The translations under genes were made by a program, and so were the position numbers. From contig NC_068355.1 of assembly GCF_020536995.1 (NCBI RefSeq), positions 123,853,537 through 123,917,536 on the forward strand: a stretch of 64,000 nucleotides of DNA, given 5' to 3'. Below are positions 1-14,000 of the stretch, piece after piece. This DNA comes from Dreissena polymorpha (Eukaryota; Mollusca; Bivalvia; Myida; Dreissenidae). The notes below the pieces were generated by a model that saw only the letters and a program-made list of their open reading frames with translations, did no database searches and had not been told where the DNA came from. Position 1 is the stretch's first letter. Every line of letters begins with the position of its first letter.

Positions 1-401
1 CTCACATTCTCCATAGTTTTCATCAACCTGGCCTAAGTACTTATAGTTATGGCAGGATCCAGATTTGAGCTTTCACTCATCTCTGTAACAATAGCAACCA
101 CCATTTGTTTTGTGCAAAAACATTGAAATAACCTGCATATTCCCATACGGCCCTCTATCAATAAACTGAGTGGTATTAACCATTCTATAGTACTTTTGGA
201 ATTATCACAGTTTTTACTTATTTCTGCAAATATACCAACAGCAATTATTTTTTGCCTGGGAAAAGAAAATGAATGTACATATTGCCCATATGGCCCTCTA
301 TCCAGTTACTCAGTTACATCAACCAAGCCAAGGTGCTTTTAAGTAATTGCAGGAACCAGAGGCACCAAAGAGGACTAATTATATCACCATTCACCTGTAA
401 T

Positions 402-626
402 AGCCCTTTACCATTCAGAAATGCACTTTGGTGCATTTGAAGTCTCTTATAATCAATTAAATTTAAGTCCTTTCTTAATATATTCAAGTTTGAAAGGCTT
501 TATTTCCAGCCCTAAGGTAGAAAACAGCATCAAACCTGAACAGACTGCGAGTTACTCGCAGGCTGTTCTGGTTTCATGCTGTTTGCACATAGCCATTTTC
601 AATTTGCTTCTGAGTGGGAAAGGGTT
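402..626. repeat. short TIR-type interspersed element in the SAXO4 region
   Basis: The ends are near-inverted copies of each other: CCCTTTACCATTCAG at the left and TGAGTGGGAAAGGG at the right. A second, truncated relative lies at 36358-36550. The short reading frame inside (421-657) is a by-product of the repeat. It is probably a nonautonomous DNA element; the superfamily is not clear. Confidence 0.5.
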
Positions 627-934
627 AAGTAAATTTACTTACTATAAGATGGTCTGAATTGTTTTTACCAATGTTCCCTTTTTTATTTGATTAACAAAAG
701 TTAATTTGTCACTACTCAGCTTGTCACATTTTTGTCAGACATATGAGACACCTTTGGCATTGTTCGCATCTATGTTTCCACCCATTGTTGAACACCCATG
801 TGCGCAATAATGTTACACGCAATATAGTATATCTAATTAATCAACGCTAATTTACAGAGCACGGATTATTTTATTTTTATTTAACTGTTTACAGCAGATG
901 ATGCACTCTGTCCCAATCCTGATTGAGCTTTTCT

Positions 935-1180
935 CTGGAAAAAAGATCTTAATACATGTGCATAAAGTGTCGTCTTACATTACCCTGTGCAAACTGCACA
1001 GGCTTATCTGACACGACAATTTTTGCCTGGACTGTATTTTTGTTAGAAAATACTTTCTTTAAAAGAAACTTTTAATGAAAGCGGAAAATGTTGTTCCTGA
1101 TTAGCTGCATGGTGCAGAGTTCACAGGCTTACATGGTCTGACACTTTAGGCACATGCATTAAGCCTGGTTTTTCCAAACA
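935..1180. repeat. 247-bp palindromic repeat family, diverged copy
   Basis: Contains the family core (cctgtgc...gcacagg inverted pair) and ends with the typical block around GCACATGCATTAAGCC. Compare the well-preserved copy at 8224-8470. It lies just downstream of SAXO4 exon 3 on the minus strand. Confidence 0.6.
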
Positions 1181-1210
1181 ATGGTCAATTAAACTGGTAG
1201 TAATACTTAC

Positions 1211-3355
1211 ATATCCTGAGTTCTCCAGTTCCACAGGGTCTTTAGCCCTCAGGGAATGCAGCAGAGGTTTGGCCTTTGGGAGAATGCTCGCAGGCGCCGA
1301 GGCAGCCCGCGTGTCAATGAAGACACCCTTCACCTAGAATACATTCCCGCTGAGTGCAAAACTTTTGTATGTGCTTGAAATTGCTTTATAAGATACAATA
1401 ATTTGCTGCTAACCCTCTAACGGATTGTGTGATTAAAATGGCATACAATTTATAGTATAGTATTGTAATTTTATTTTAATTTAAGTGCCAAATGTCAGTA
1501 AGCTAATTCCCTAAAAACTTAAAATTTAAACATAAATTGAGATACAATTAATCTGAACCTAAGAAATATAAAAAAATTTAAAGAATAATAAAATATCATC
1601 GTAGTGTAATATCTTGCATAACCGTGCCACTGTACAATTTTGTTTGAGTACCTCTCGTTCCAGTGGTGTGGTTATGGGCTTCTGTCGAACAAATCCTGAG
1701 CCAACCTGATGGCAGCTAAAAGGCAGAGGTTCATGCCCCTGGTTTTCTCTGGATGGTTGAAAGTCAATACTTGTTAGGCTGCGGTAGTTCTGGGCACAAA
1801 TTCGACTGAAATAAAGGAATTGCCTGATACATTTTAGCAACATTATTGGAAACAACACATGATTAAAGTAGTGTAAAAAACAAGAGTAAGTCCATAAGAT
1901 TTTAACTTGTGATTCTTTTAACTGGGCTTTAACTTATTTTATTATTGAATATTAGAAATTGCATGGTTGATACCCATGCTCATTAAATCTGCTATGCATG
2001 GTGATATCTAGTAATGGCAGCAGTTTCAATAATTGTGCTTGTTGCAGATTTTTGCTGTTAAGTAATAACACCTTTCAGAAATAGGGATTGCTTCTCCAAA
2101 CTACTAGTTTTGATGATGACATACTGTGAAACCATTTATTTTGTCAGATACATTTTTTGTAGTTTTTCAACAACTTACTATTTCTTCAGCACAAAAATGG
2201 GCTAATTTCTGATTTTGAAAACAATAAAATTTGTCGGTCATTTAGATGATTTTGTTGTAATACTTGTTTGCAATAAATCAGGGTAGAAGGAGGGGTCACT
2301 TGTGAGTCACTTGCAGGAAGTGGACCATTTTTATTTACATGCCATTTAACTAGTCCATGGTTATGAGGTGATAGTAGCTGGCCCTTCTTATAACATGCCA
2401 ATTAACTAGTACATTGTTATGATTAGTGAATTAATGGGAGTAAATGACCCTTCTCAAGGTTTGAAGTTGATCAAACATTGTCATCTTTCAATTGCATTTA
2501 TTGTCTTTGATATGCGGTGTATTGTCTTCTCATTATCCCTGAACAAATACAATACACACAATTGGTAAAAAATCATTAAAACTTAGCGATAATCATTACT
2601 ATTCTACATAAACGAAGTCATTGCTATTGATACTGCTTTACTGCAATAGCGTTTAACATAAAATGTCAAGTGTCAAAAGACAGACGCAGGATGCATGCAT
2701 GTATTATGTGGGATATAAATGCCTCCCATTTCTACGGTAACTCATTCATCTTTTTTTGAGCATTGGAAATAATTATTTGTTACAAACTTAAATTCGTAAA
2801 TTGGTCTACTGACGAAATATACGAAAATTCATGCTTGGCAAATAATAATGGTTTGAAAGTATAATGAAAAATAAACAACAACTCTTTAACTAGATGTGTG
2901 CAGTTTGAAATGTTAATTTAAAAACTATAAATGTATATATAGATATTTTGGGAAGTCAATAGTCGGGATTATACATAGCCATGGACTAAATTGATTGTTA
3001 CAAATATAGCGACATTTATTTTAATTTCTCTTCTTACCACATGATCATCCTTACAGATGATATACATCTCAACAAAATAATGAATACATTACTAGAACAA
3101 CTATTATAATACAAAATAAACATACGCTAATGTGGGGTTATCTTGGCTGTCAAGTCTTTGGTTATAATAGACAGCAGGGCGGAAATTTGACAAATATCCT
3201 GTTCCTGTATGGTGGCCTGAACGTGGCTTATAGTTCTCGTAGTGCTTCCCATATGTTGTAGAGTTCTGTGTGACATAAAACTTCAACATATTGGTGTCTG
3301 GGCCATGACTAGCCTTAATGTGGGCCGTACGGGTACCCTTTGGCAGTGGACCCAT
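1211..3355 (-). CDS. SAXO4: SAXO4 / PPP1R32-like axonemal microtubule protein, 5' part only
   Basis: Three coding exons on the minus strand: 3355-3126, 1805-1652 and 1333-1211, with donors gtatgt, gtactc and gtaagt, acceptors ending TTTCAG and TTCTAG, and compatible phases (2, 0, 0). They encode the first 169 residues. The start region reads MGPLPKG, then LKFYVTQNSTTYG, YKPRSGHHTGTGYLSNFRP and DNPTLA; exon 2 has LPFSCHQVGSGFVRQKP; exon 3 has VFIDTRA and KDPVELENSGY. These line up in order with vertebrate SAXO4 (LKFYATSYCTAYG, GSHVGTGYKSNFQP, LEALDNP). SAXO4 is a microtubule-associated protein of the ciliary axoneme, about 425 residues in human, so roughly the last 60% lies beyond the left edge. 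An acceptor (ttcag) sits three bases before the ATG, so a 5' noncoding exon lies upstream. The gene is head to head with UTP14. The family call rests on remembered sequence. Confidence 0.87.
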
Positions 3356-4019
3356 TTCCTGAAATGAGCAGTATTACAAATATGACTACAAGAATTTGAA
3401 ATAATTAGGTGGGTCAAAAGCTATACATAGGTTATGTTATATACATGTTATTCTCATACCGACAATACATAAATTTTGATTTGATTTGAAGGTTATAAAT
3501 TGATGTCTTAGTTTTCACATAAATCCTTAAACAAATGAACTACAAGGTAGTGTTTACCAGTGAGCATTTTCAATATTAGTCATAGTTTGAAACAGAGTCT
3601 AAAATTAATGTTTTTTTAAACAAAAAATCATTATGACATTATTTTTTAAAAGGAGATTAATATAAAAAAGTGTGAATAATTGTTTACTAGCACTAGCCTT
3701 TTAATAATTAAACAAACATCAAACACACATATTATTTTACAGATGAATAAAACAGACTTAAACCATTAATTAATACAGCCGTGGTGATATTTACCGGGCA
3801 ATAAACCCCATGATAACATGAATATTGTAATAAAACAGATAAATGATCCAGCCAGATTAATTTCATCCTTTCGTTTTCATTGATAAACAATCGCGTCAAC
3901 TGTCAAGGCCATGATTAGGGTTAGCAAAAACATAGGCTTCATTCATTAATGCATTTGCAGTTTTGTACAAATAAAATATACCTACTCTGAATTGTGTGAT
4001 TATTCTATTTCTATACAAT

Positions 4020-4200
4020 TAAACAACAATAACAAACCTTTTAACAAATGACAGGTGCCGCTTGATACGTTGTCATTAGTAACACAAGGGAGGTAAGTTT
4101 TGTAAAACGGAAGTCTTTCGTAGACCAAGAACCAACATTCGCCAACTTCCGATATAAACACGTGAAAATTGCGGTAGTTATTTTGTACCTTATGAATACA
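4020..4200. promoter_or_regulatory. candidate bidirectional promoter between SAXO4 and UTP14
   Basis: The start codons of the divergent genes SAXO4 (3355, minus) and UTP14 (5074, plus) are 1.7 kb apart and both are preceded by splice acceptors, so transcription must start between about 3.4 and 5.0 kb. Within this stretch are two opposed ETS-type cores (ACGGAAG near 4109 and ACTTCCG near 4145) and a strong plus-strand donor-like AGGTAAGT at 4091. No TATA box is evident. This is inference from layout and short motifs only. Confidence 0.3.
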
Positions 4201-4469
4201 TTGTTTGGTTATGTGTATGTGAAATTTATAAGCCTTTCCTTATGAAACCACAATGATATGTTATAATACACTTAATACGTAATTCTAAACATCAAAGCAG
4301 CATATTATTGGAGTGAGTAAAATTCGGATGCTTTATTTTCGGATGGTAAATTTTGTTCGTTCCTTCTAATCTAACAATTTGATATATATGCGTTAATTAA
4401 GCTATTGTATTAATATTCGTGTGCACAATGCTTGGAAAATATGTAGATCTAAATCGCATGATGGTGCTG

Positions 4470-4830
4470 CTTACCTGATTCCTGTTGGTTATCCCATCCT
4501 GCTCCTTTGGGGGAAGGGGTCCGCAGCCCTTAGGAGGGGGAATTTTCGCGGCGTTTCCCTTTTTGGGGGATTTTTTTACTTACTCTCTCATTATTACATT
4601 TGTACATGTTTGCACTATATTCATTGCATTTTTCATAATTTAGTATGTTTGCAAAGATTAAATTGAAATAGAATTGAGATAAACATGAGACACATCTTTC
4701 TATTAAAAATTATTTTTATTTTTTTAGGGGGAATTTTTTCCCCCAAAAGGGGAAAAAAGTTTACTTTTCAGGTGGGGGACTGCCGCTGAATTTCTGCGGC
4801 AGATTTAATAGATTGAGGGCCCTGACACAT
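4470..4830. repeat. G/C-run rich repeat fragment upstream of UTP14
   Basis: Long purine and pyrimidine runs (gggggaa, ttccccc) and a right part with the hairpin TGCCGCTGAATTTCTGCGGCA. It resembles one end of an interspersed DNA element, but I cannot define two matching ends. Confidence 0.25.
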
Positions 4831-5073
4831 GAAAATCTTTTTGCAAATTTTCAATTGCAAATAAAAAGAATAAAATTATAACCCTAAATAAGAATTTTTA
4901 GACTTACAAAAATTTATTAGGTTGATTAATCACAGTTGATAAATTATAATTTAGTAATTATCAATCACAAATAGCTTTAATTAACGTTTTAATTTGTGCT
5001 TTATTAAGATATGTGTATTACCAACTCTATGGTTATACCGGAAATGCTTGTTCCCATGTTCAGGTATCGAAAG

Positions 5074-8000
5074 ATGGCTCTGGAGAGTGACCAGTGGGAA
5101 TCTCTTGCTGCAGAAAGTGACGAAGAGGTTAGGTTGCAATATGTCTGTGTATCATCAGGCTGATATTCGAGTTTAAAAAGCATATATACCTTGTCAAAGA
5201 GCCTAGTTTTAAAAGACAAGTTCATGGAATGTCTTGCCCAACCATATGGTATGCCACTCAGTGAATTGGAAAAATTAAGTTACCACTTTTAAATGTAATG
5301 TTTGAGGTATAGCAAGCATAATATTTTATTTATATGTGAACATTAACTTTATGACTTAAATCACTGTGTATTTTTGTTTGTATGTGTATTTTCAATATCA
5401 TGCATCTTCTACAAACCTGGTCCGTCATTAATTGAAATTAAATCGTACCTTTATTTGTAAACAAGTCTATTATTAATGCATTTATTAATCCATTAAAAAT
5501 TAATGACACATTTTGCTTTTAGGATCTAGCTGATGACAGGAAACACAACCAATTACTTGATGCAATCTCAGCCCTTGATGGCAAAAAAAAGTGAGTACAT
5601 AAATTATAAATGATCAGCACTCTAGGGAAAAATGGGGCTTAATGCATGTTCACAAATATTCCAGAGTAGCGTGTGTAGTCCACACATACTAATCAGGGAC
5701 GAGTCTTTCCGCTTAAATGGTATTTTTATGTACAGATCGAATGATCGGGGGTATATTGTTTTTAGCCTGTCTGTCTGTCTGTAATTGTATGTGTGTGTCT
5801 GTCTGTCCCAAAACTTCAATAATGAAGATAGCAACTTGATATTTGGCATGCATGTGTATTTCATGGAGCTGCACATTTTGAGTGGTGAAAGGTCAAGGTC
5901 ATCCATCAAATTTAAAGCGAAAGGTCAAAGGTCAAGTTTTGCAATATTGAAGATAGCAACTTGATATTTGGCATGCATGTGTATCTCATGGAGCTGCACA
6001 TTTTGAGTAGTGAAAGGTCAAGGTCATCCATCAAGTCAAAGCAAAAGGTCAAAGGTCAAGTTTTGCAATATTGAAGATAGCAACTTGATATTTGGCATGC
6101 ATGTGTATCTCATGGAGCTGCACATTTTGAGTGGCAAAAGGTCAAGGTCATCCTTCAAAGTCAAAGGTCAAATATATGGTCAAAGGTCCAAGCGGCGCAG
6201 TAGGGGGCATTGTGTTTCACAAACACAGCTCTTGTTTGTTTAAAGATGGTCTCTTCTTAGGGAACATCCAGTTCAGGTGGAAAGGGAGGGTCATTCCTGA
6301 TATGCCTGTGTGTGCTGCATATATAAATCTGATATATATATATTATCAGAAATATAGTGAAGATCCACTTGGACTTTACAATTGTTTAGTTTTCCTCTAC
6401 CAGCAGAGATCTTTTTAACTTTGACAGCATTTAGCCTTCATCAAAATATTTTCTGTTTTGTACATGTTAACATCCCGTACATTTGTATTTTTGTTCCACT
6501 TGGCAAAAGTTCTTTTTTGCCCATCGATTGACTTGACAATATCAGTATTTTTCCTTTCAGAAATAGTCTGTCACAACGAACTGTGATCAACAGTGGCAAG
6601 ATTTCTGAGTTTCAGTTCTCGTCTGTTGCTGGTATGTAACCTGTTTGTTCATGATTTTGAATTTAACACTGTTACATAATACAAATCTTGCTTTGATGGT
6701 CTAAAATTAACATATTCATAAAAACAAAAATCTTGTGTTGATAATTTTTATTTTTTTTAGCTAGCCTGTCATGTTAAAATACTTTGCCATATTTGATGAC
6801 TTAAGTGAGTAGTTTATTGCATATTAAGCAGTCATTTGTTAAATAATTTCATTTGCAACGGATGGCTGTTGTAACTCAGTTTTTATAACCTTTCCTGTTC
6901 CTTAAAACCAAGGAAGTCAACATGTACATTTCAATCTAGAAACTAATATAAAACCTGTGACTATTTTCATTTACTGTGTTTAAGATGCTGTTACAAAAGT
7001 GAAGCTACATGAGCTGGTGGGATCATTGAAAGAGACAACCGAACATGGCACCCTAAAACAACAGCTCTCTGTCATCCAGAAACACAAGCAGACGGTGTCA
7101 ACACCACTGCCAAAACATGAGAAGGCAAAGGTATGTCTGGAAACAACTGTACATGTTAGGTGTATCTGTTGGGCTAAGGCCACTGTGATTGTCATGCATC
7201 AAAATCAGCTGTTGGATTTTGCTAGCAGGAATTCTCTAGCCTAAAATCTCTTATATTTTTTATTTGGATCAGAATAATGTTACAAGATGTCTATAAATAT
7301 ATTAACCATGGTTCAAAATTTACTAGTGCAGGGATCAAGTACTGGTGCTACATCCTTTATATACTTAATAACTCTCAGTTTTTGCCATTTATTTAAACTT
7401 AAGCTTTGCTGTACTCCTGAAGCATGGTTTTTATTGTCCCCTACCGGTATCACCGGAGGGGACTTAAGGTTTGCGCTCCGTCTGTCAGTCCGTCCTTCCG
7501 TCAGTCCGTCCGTCCGTCACACTTTTCTGGATTCTGCAATAACTTTTAAAGTTCTTAATATTTTTTCATGAAACTTGGAACATGGATAGATGGCAATATG
7601 GCCATTATGCATGTCATTTTATTTTGTTCCTACGTCAAAAATTTTGGTTGCTATGGCAACAAATAGACTTGAAATACTGCTGAAAATGGTGGTTATCTGG
7701 CTCCTGCGATAACTTTAAAAGTTCTGAATATTTTTTCATGAAACTTGGAACATGGATAGATGGCAATATGGACATTATGCACGTCATTTTGTTCCTACTT
7801 CAAAAATTGTGGTTGTTATGGCAACAAAAAAATATTCTGAAAATGGTGGAATTTCTGACAATGGTGGAGCCGGTAGGGCACCATATTGCTTGATAATAGC
7901 CTTGTTGATTGATTATTTTGTTGTTGTCATAATACAAAAGTGTTCTTTGATTTTTACTTAAGGGTGTTGTAATTGTAAAATATGGTGTTCATTTATTTTT

Positions 8001-11000
8001 ACTGTGGTTTGTTGTAGTTGTAAAGCATAGTGTTTATTGATTGTTACTTGAGGTTGTTGTAATTGTAAAACATAGTTTTCATGTTTTGTTACTGACATTT
8101 GTTGTAATTGTGAAACATAGTGTTCATTGATTGCTACTTTAGGTTTCAGTAATTTGGCATAGTGTTAAGGTATTTTATATTATATTTTTTCACATGTCAA
8201 CATTGAATGTATATATGTGTCGTGTTCTGAAAAAACTGGGCTTAATTCATGTGCGTAAAGTGTTGTCCCAGATTAGCCTGTGCAGTCCGCACAGGCTAAT
8301 CAGGGACGACACTTTCCGCTTTTATGGTATTTTTAGTTTCAAGAAAGTCCCTCCTTACCAAAATTCAAGTTTAGGCGGAAAGTGTCGTCCCTGATTAGCC
8401 TGTGCGGACTGCACAGGCTAATCTGATACAACACTTTACGCACATTAATTAATCCCAGTTTTCTCAGAACAAGACACATATACTTTTTGAAGTATAACTT
8501 TCAACAAAGCCATGAGCATATTATGCTGACTGTATTTACAGATCTGTCGTACAACGGCATACGAGGCCACTACACATGACTTGTCCAAGTGGGAACCAAC
8601 TGTCAAGGAAAACAGGAAGGTAAACTTCAAATGCAATCAGAACAGAAAGGCTGTTACTGACATGACCATTGATATGAAGGCTTGTTTCTTCAGAACGAGT
8701 TAAACTTTGCGCTGAATTAGTGCATTGATAAATGAATACATCCCTGGATTATTTCATCTATTTGCATTTGAAAAGTAAATATGGTTATTATAATGGATGA
8801 TCAATTTGTTTGAACCATCGGACCCATCAGCAGGCTAACCATTTGAGCTGCGTTCTTGGAAAATTAGGCTTAATGCATTTGCATAAAGTTTCTTCTTAGG
8901 TAAGCCTGTGGCGTAAGAACAGGCTAATGTAGGACGACATTTTCCGCGTAAACTGCAGTTTTGCTCAGAAGAGATTTACTTTAAACAAAAATGTCATTAT
9001 AGCAGAAAGTCTCATCCCTGATTAGCCTGTGTGGACTGCACAGGCTAATCTAGTACGTCACTTTACTTACATGCATTAAGCCCTGTTCAGTCTCATTGGA
9101 TCATTGATGTTTGCAGGCAGAGCAGCTCCAATTCCCGCTACACAAACAGGATTTCTCTGTGGTCACTACAGACCAGCTGGTGCAGAGATTCCAGGTATAG
9201 TGATTTCATTGCGTAAAATCAGTATTGCTTATGACAAAATATAATTTATTGCTTTTTCTCAGCTAAAAAATATCAATTTGGAGTTGGGAGGCAAAGCGTT
9301 AAATCACCAATTGCAAAAAAAATGCAACTATATAAATCTTTATTGAAGGGAAAATACAAACAATTGTTGTTAACCCATGAGAGTTATATATATATATATA
9401 TATATATAAATATATATATGTGAAACCTATGTGATTTTGCCAGTCTTCCACTGTTGGAGGTTTTCATTAAACTTAAGCAACCGTTAGTCAATCTTAAGGT
9501 GATTGCTATTTCAAAATATTATGCCACTTCAAAGACATTTGATGTTTGAAAGTTGGTATACATGAAAATTGTTATATGGATTTAAGCAAAATAAATAAAT
9601 TTGATTATTACACCTTACACATGTCCAGATGAAGGGCAATATCAATTAAAACCGAAAGGTCCCTAGTAGAGCTTTGGGACTCCTGCATTGTATTACTGTC
9701 ACAACCAATCCCTTGTTTCTGTAGCCGAGGACCCCGCTGGAGATGGCTGTGGCGGCCTTGTTGCACGGTAGTGAGAATGTAGTACAAGACAACAGCAAGG
9801 AACTCACGCTGGCTGAACAGAGGGCCCTCGCTGCCATGGATATACAAAAGGTAACTGAGCATGGCTTTTTATCCCACGCCATGGGCGGAGGGATATTGTT
9901 TTGGCGTTGTCCGTCCATCCGTCCGTCTCTCCGTCCGATCTTCGGTCTGTCCATCCGGAGCCACATCTTGGAAGTGCTTTTTCGGATTTCATTCAAACTG
10001 GGTATGAGTATATATATAGATAACAGAATGATGCACGCCAAATGGCATTGTACACCATCCGTAAATAACGGCCCTTTGTATCTTGAAAAAATGCTTTTTT
10101 TAGTGTCAAATAAAACACTTTTGTGTCCAGAAGCATATTGGCGATGGATATCAATTCAACGAATTTGCTTGTTCTCCTTATTTTTATGCCCCCCTTCGAA
10201 GAAGAGGGGGTATATTGCTTTGCTCATGTCGGTCTTTCGGTCGGTCTGTCGGTCGGTCTGTCGGACGGTCCGTCCACCAGGTGGTTGTCAGATGATAACT
10301 CAAGAACGCTTGGGCCTAGGATCATGAAACTTCATAGGTACATTGATCATGACTCGCAGATGACCCCTATTGATTTTGAGGTCACTAGGTCAAAGGTCAA
10401 GGTCACGGTGACCAGAAATAGTAAAATGGTTTTTGAATGATAACTCAAGAACGCATACGCCTAGGATCATGAAACTTAATGGGTAGATTGATCATGACTT
10501 GCAGATGACCCCTATCGATTTTGAGGTCACTAGGTCAAAGGTCAAGGTCACGGTGACCCGAAATAGTAAAATGGTTTCCGGATGATAACTCAAGAACACA
10601 TACGCCTAGGATCATGAAACTTCATGGGTAGATTGATCATGACTCGCGGATGACCCCTATTGATTTTGAGGTCACAAGGTCAAAGGTCAAGGTCACGGTG
10701 ACCGGAAATAGTAAATGGTTTTCAGATGATAGCTCAAGAACGCATACGCCTAGGATCATGAAACTTCATAGGTAGATTGATCATGACTTGCAGATTACCC
10801 CTATTGATTTTGAGGTCACAAGGTCAAGGTCACGGTGACCCGAAATAGTAAAATGATTTTCGGATGATAACTCAAGAACGCTTTTGCCTAGGGTCATGAC
10901 ACTTCATAGGTACATTGATCGTGACCCGCAGATGACCCCTATTGATTTTCAGGTCACTAGGTCAAAGGTCAAGGTCACAGTGACAAAAATCGTATTCACA

Positions 11001-14000
11001 GAATGGCTGCCACTACAACGGACAGCCCATATGGGGGGCATGCATGTTTTACAAACAGCCCTTGTTGTAGTATGCCCTTTACCCATGAAATTGGGAATTT
11101 TAGCATCAGTTTGCTGCAAATAGGGAAAAAGTATAGTTTTATTTTTGACAACATTTGCGTAAGTGTTGATGAAAAAATCCTGATCTTAAACAAATCAGTG
11201 AAATGATTATTACAACTGCTAAAGTCTTTATATTTACACTGTACAAACCTATCTTTAAACATTTGACCGTCACGCAATCAATTGGGAATATTAAAACTGG
11301 ATTAGGGAAAAAACACATTTTTGGCCATTTGAATTTCAAGCCAATTATTGCTTTAAAATCAGCAGAACAAAGTCTAGGCCAATTGGAAGTAAAGGAAAAC
11401 ATGCGTGTTCTAGTAATCATACATATAGTCTAGAGGGGTTTGATTTCTCCTCCTTTCAGCTTACTACCAAGGTAGTTTACAGATAGTTCTTATCGTTAGG
11501 ATAGATAGTTCTTATCGTTAGGATAGAGAGTTCTTATCGTTAGGATAGAGAGTTCTTATCGTTAGGATAGATAGTTCTTATCGTTAGGATAGATAGTTCT
11601 TATCGTTAGGATAGATAGTTCTTATCGCTAGGATAGATAGTTTTTATCGTTAGGATAGATAGTTCTTATCGTTAGGATAGATAGTTCTTATCGTTAGGAT
11701 AGATAGTTCTTATCGTAAAGATAGATAGTTCTTATCGTTAGGATAGATAGTTCTTATCGTTTGGATAGATATTTCTTATCGTTAGGACAGATAGTTCTTA
11801 TCGTTAGGATAGATAGTTCTTATCGTTAGGATAGATAGTTCTTATCGTTAGGATAGATAGTTCTTATGTTTTTGTTGAGCCCTGTTAATTAAAGGATTAG
11901 CCAGTTTTCCGCCTCTGACACCTTGTTATCATTTGCTAAGGCGGCGGGATATAGAATTGGCGTTGTCTGTCTGTCGTTCAGCCTGTCACAAAATTTGTAA
12001 GGGCTATATCTCAGAAACTATATAAGATATCAACATGAAACTTTATGGCTGTATAGATGTCAATGAGGAAAAGTGCCCTGCACAAGAACAACAACACTTC
12101 ACTTTCTTAAATAAGAGTTACTATTCTTTTTTTTTTTCTACGATGTAACTTTTCAGGGCTATATCTCAGATACGCTACATGACTTCAAAATGAAACTTCA
12201 TGGGAGTATTGATATCAATGAGGAGAATTGCAATGCATAAAACAAATTACCTTACACTTAATTTGTTGTGTGGATAATACCGATTAACACCCATCCATAA
12301 ACAAAATATATTTCGCCGCTAATATTACTTCAACAAATTTGCTTGTCTTACTGTTTATTGTGTCCCATATTGAAGATATTGGAGTATTTAGGTAAGCTTA
12401 TATTGGTTGATGTGTCGCTAGACCAATTGTTTGAGGCCTTAAAAATGCAACATGTTCAACAGTTTTCATCCAATCATCACTAGCTAAAGAAACTTCAGCG
12501 TACAGTTTATATAGTATTGACATACCTGTACGCTGAAGCCAACCCCGTATCGAACGTCAACCAGAGTCGTAACATATTTATGTCATGCTATAAATCAAAG
12601 AATGCTCATTTTCTTGGATACATTTCTACATATATTGGTGAATGAATATAAATTACTGCATTGAGGAATAAATTAAGGTTCAAATGTTTTAAATGCAATA
12701 TTACAATAGATGAAAATAACTCATCAGTCTGAAATTCACAATTTAGACGCCATTGTCGCTTTGTCACATGACGAGTTTTCATTTGGATACTTTCGGATTG
12801 ACCTTGACATTTTATGCTGAAATTGTAAACATTACTTTCATTTTCTAAAATCTATTATTTGTGATTAACAACTTACGTCTGGTGGATTATATCAGTGTGA
12901 ATCAGGTAGTTTTAAATAATATTTACTTTGAGTTTGTATTTACACTACAATTTGTTTACAAAACAAGCCAGAATAATCTAAAATACCGGGAAATGTCATT
13001 CTAAATTTGAAAACATTTGAGCACATGGTATGTTACTAAAAATAGAAATAACGTCAAATGACTGTGAAATCTCGGGAGATTTGCATTTCAAGAAAGTCTG
13101 TCACATCGCCGTTTTTCTCAATATGTTAGAGCAGAATAGATAAATTTTAAATGTTTAAGATAGTATTTGTGAAAGAATATATCGGTTAAATGTGAAAAAT
13201 GTCAATCTTTCCGATCAAGTGGTTAATTTGGGCCAATACTGCATTTAAAAGCTGTTTTGGACCGGTCTTTGTTAACTGTCAACTTTTCGGGAATTTCTGG
13301 TTGACTTTCCTAATGGGGTTGGTCCATAACTATAAAGTCGCGCCAGTCAAAAATCATAAAAAGCGACATTTAAAGTTATGGTAGCCAGAACTAAATCATC
13401 ACAAGCATTGATAATTTGTGTAAATATTGCCAGAGCGGGCGTAACTACTTTACTATTTTGATGTTTTGTTAAACTTCATTGTGTTAATAATCAGTGGTTT
13501 AATTGAAATACATTCGAGTCTGTTTCCATGGTCAGGGACTACCCTAGGGAGAAGTGACTTCTCCTTTGTTTTGAAACAGGGAGAAGTTTGGAAAATCAGG
13601 GAGAGGTTTGTGCAAACAATATCAATAACCAAAGCGTGTTTATTTTACAACTTATTATTTCTATCATTATACTATGTTTATTTGTAAAAACAATAAATTC
13701 TCACTAAAATCTTCTTCGTCATAACACATTTAAGTCATTTAACACATTTGAGTATTTAATAATTTGTACACAGGGGACAAAAATATTTCTAAACTGCACT
13801 CGTCCTGCAGGGCAAGTGCATTAAAATTTTCACTCGTCCTGCAAACACATGCACTCGTCCTTCAAATATATGTGAAATAAAGATTGCAAAGGGCTGATAT
13901 GACTAATAAAGTTTCCAATATCGCTGCTAAAATGCTGCTTACTCATTTATCATGCCAGCTGATCACAAAAGAAATGTTAAGCAGTGAAATCTATTAATAA

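Noticed and set aside
9743-10440. 194- and 105-codon frames downstream of UTP14 exon 7
   Set aside because: The first starts inside exon 7 and reads on through intron and GTCCGTCC repeat; the second lies wholly in repeat. Both are by-products.
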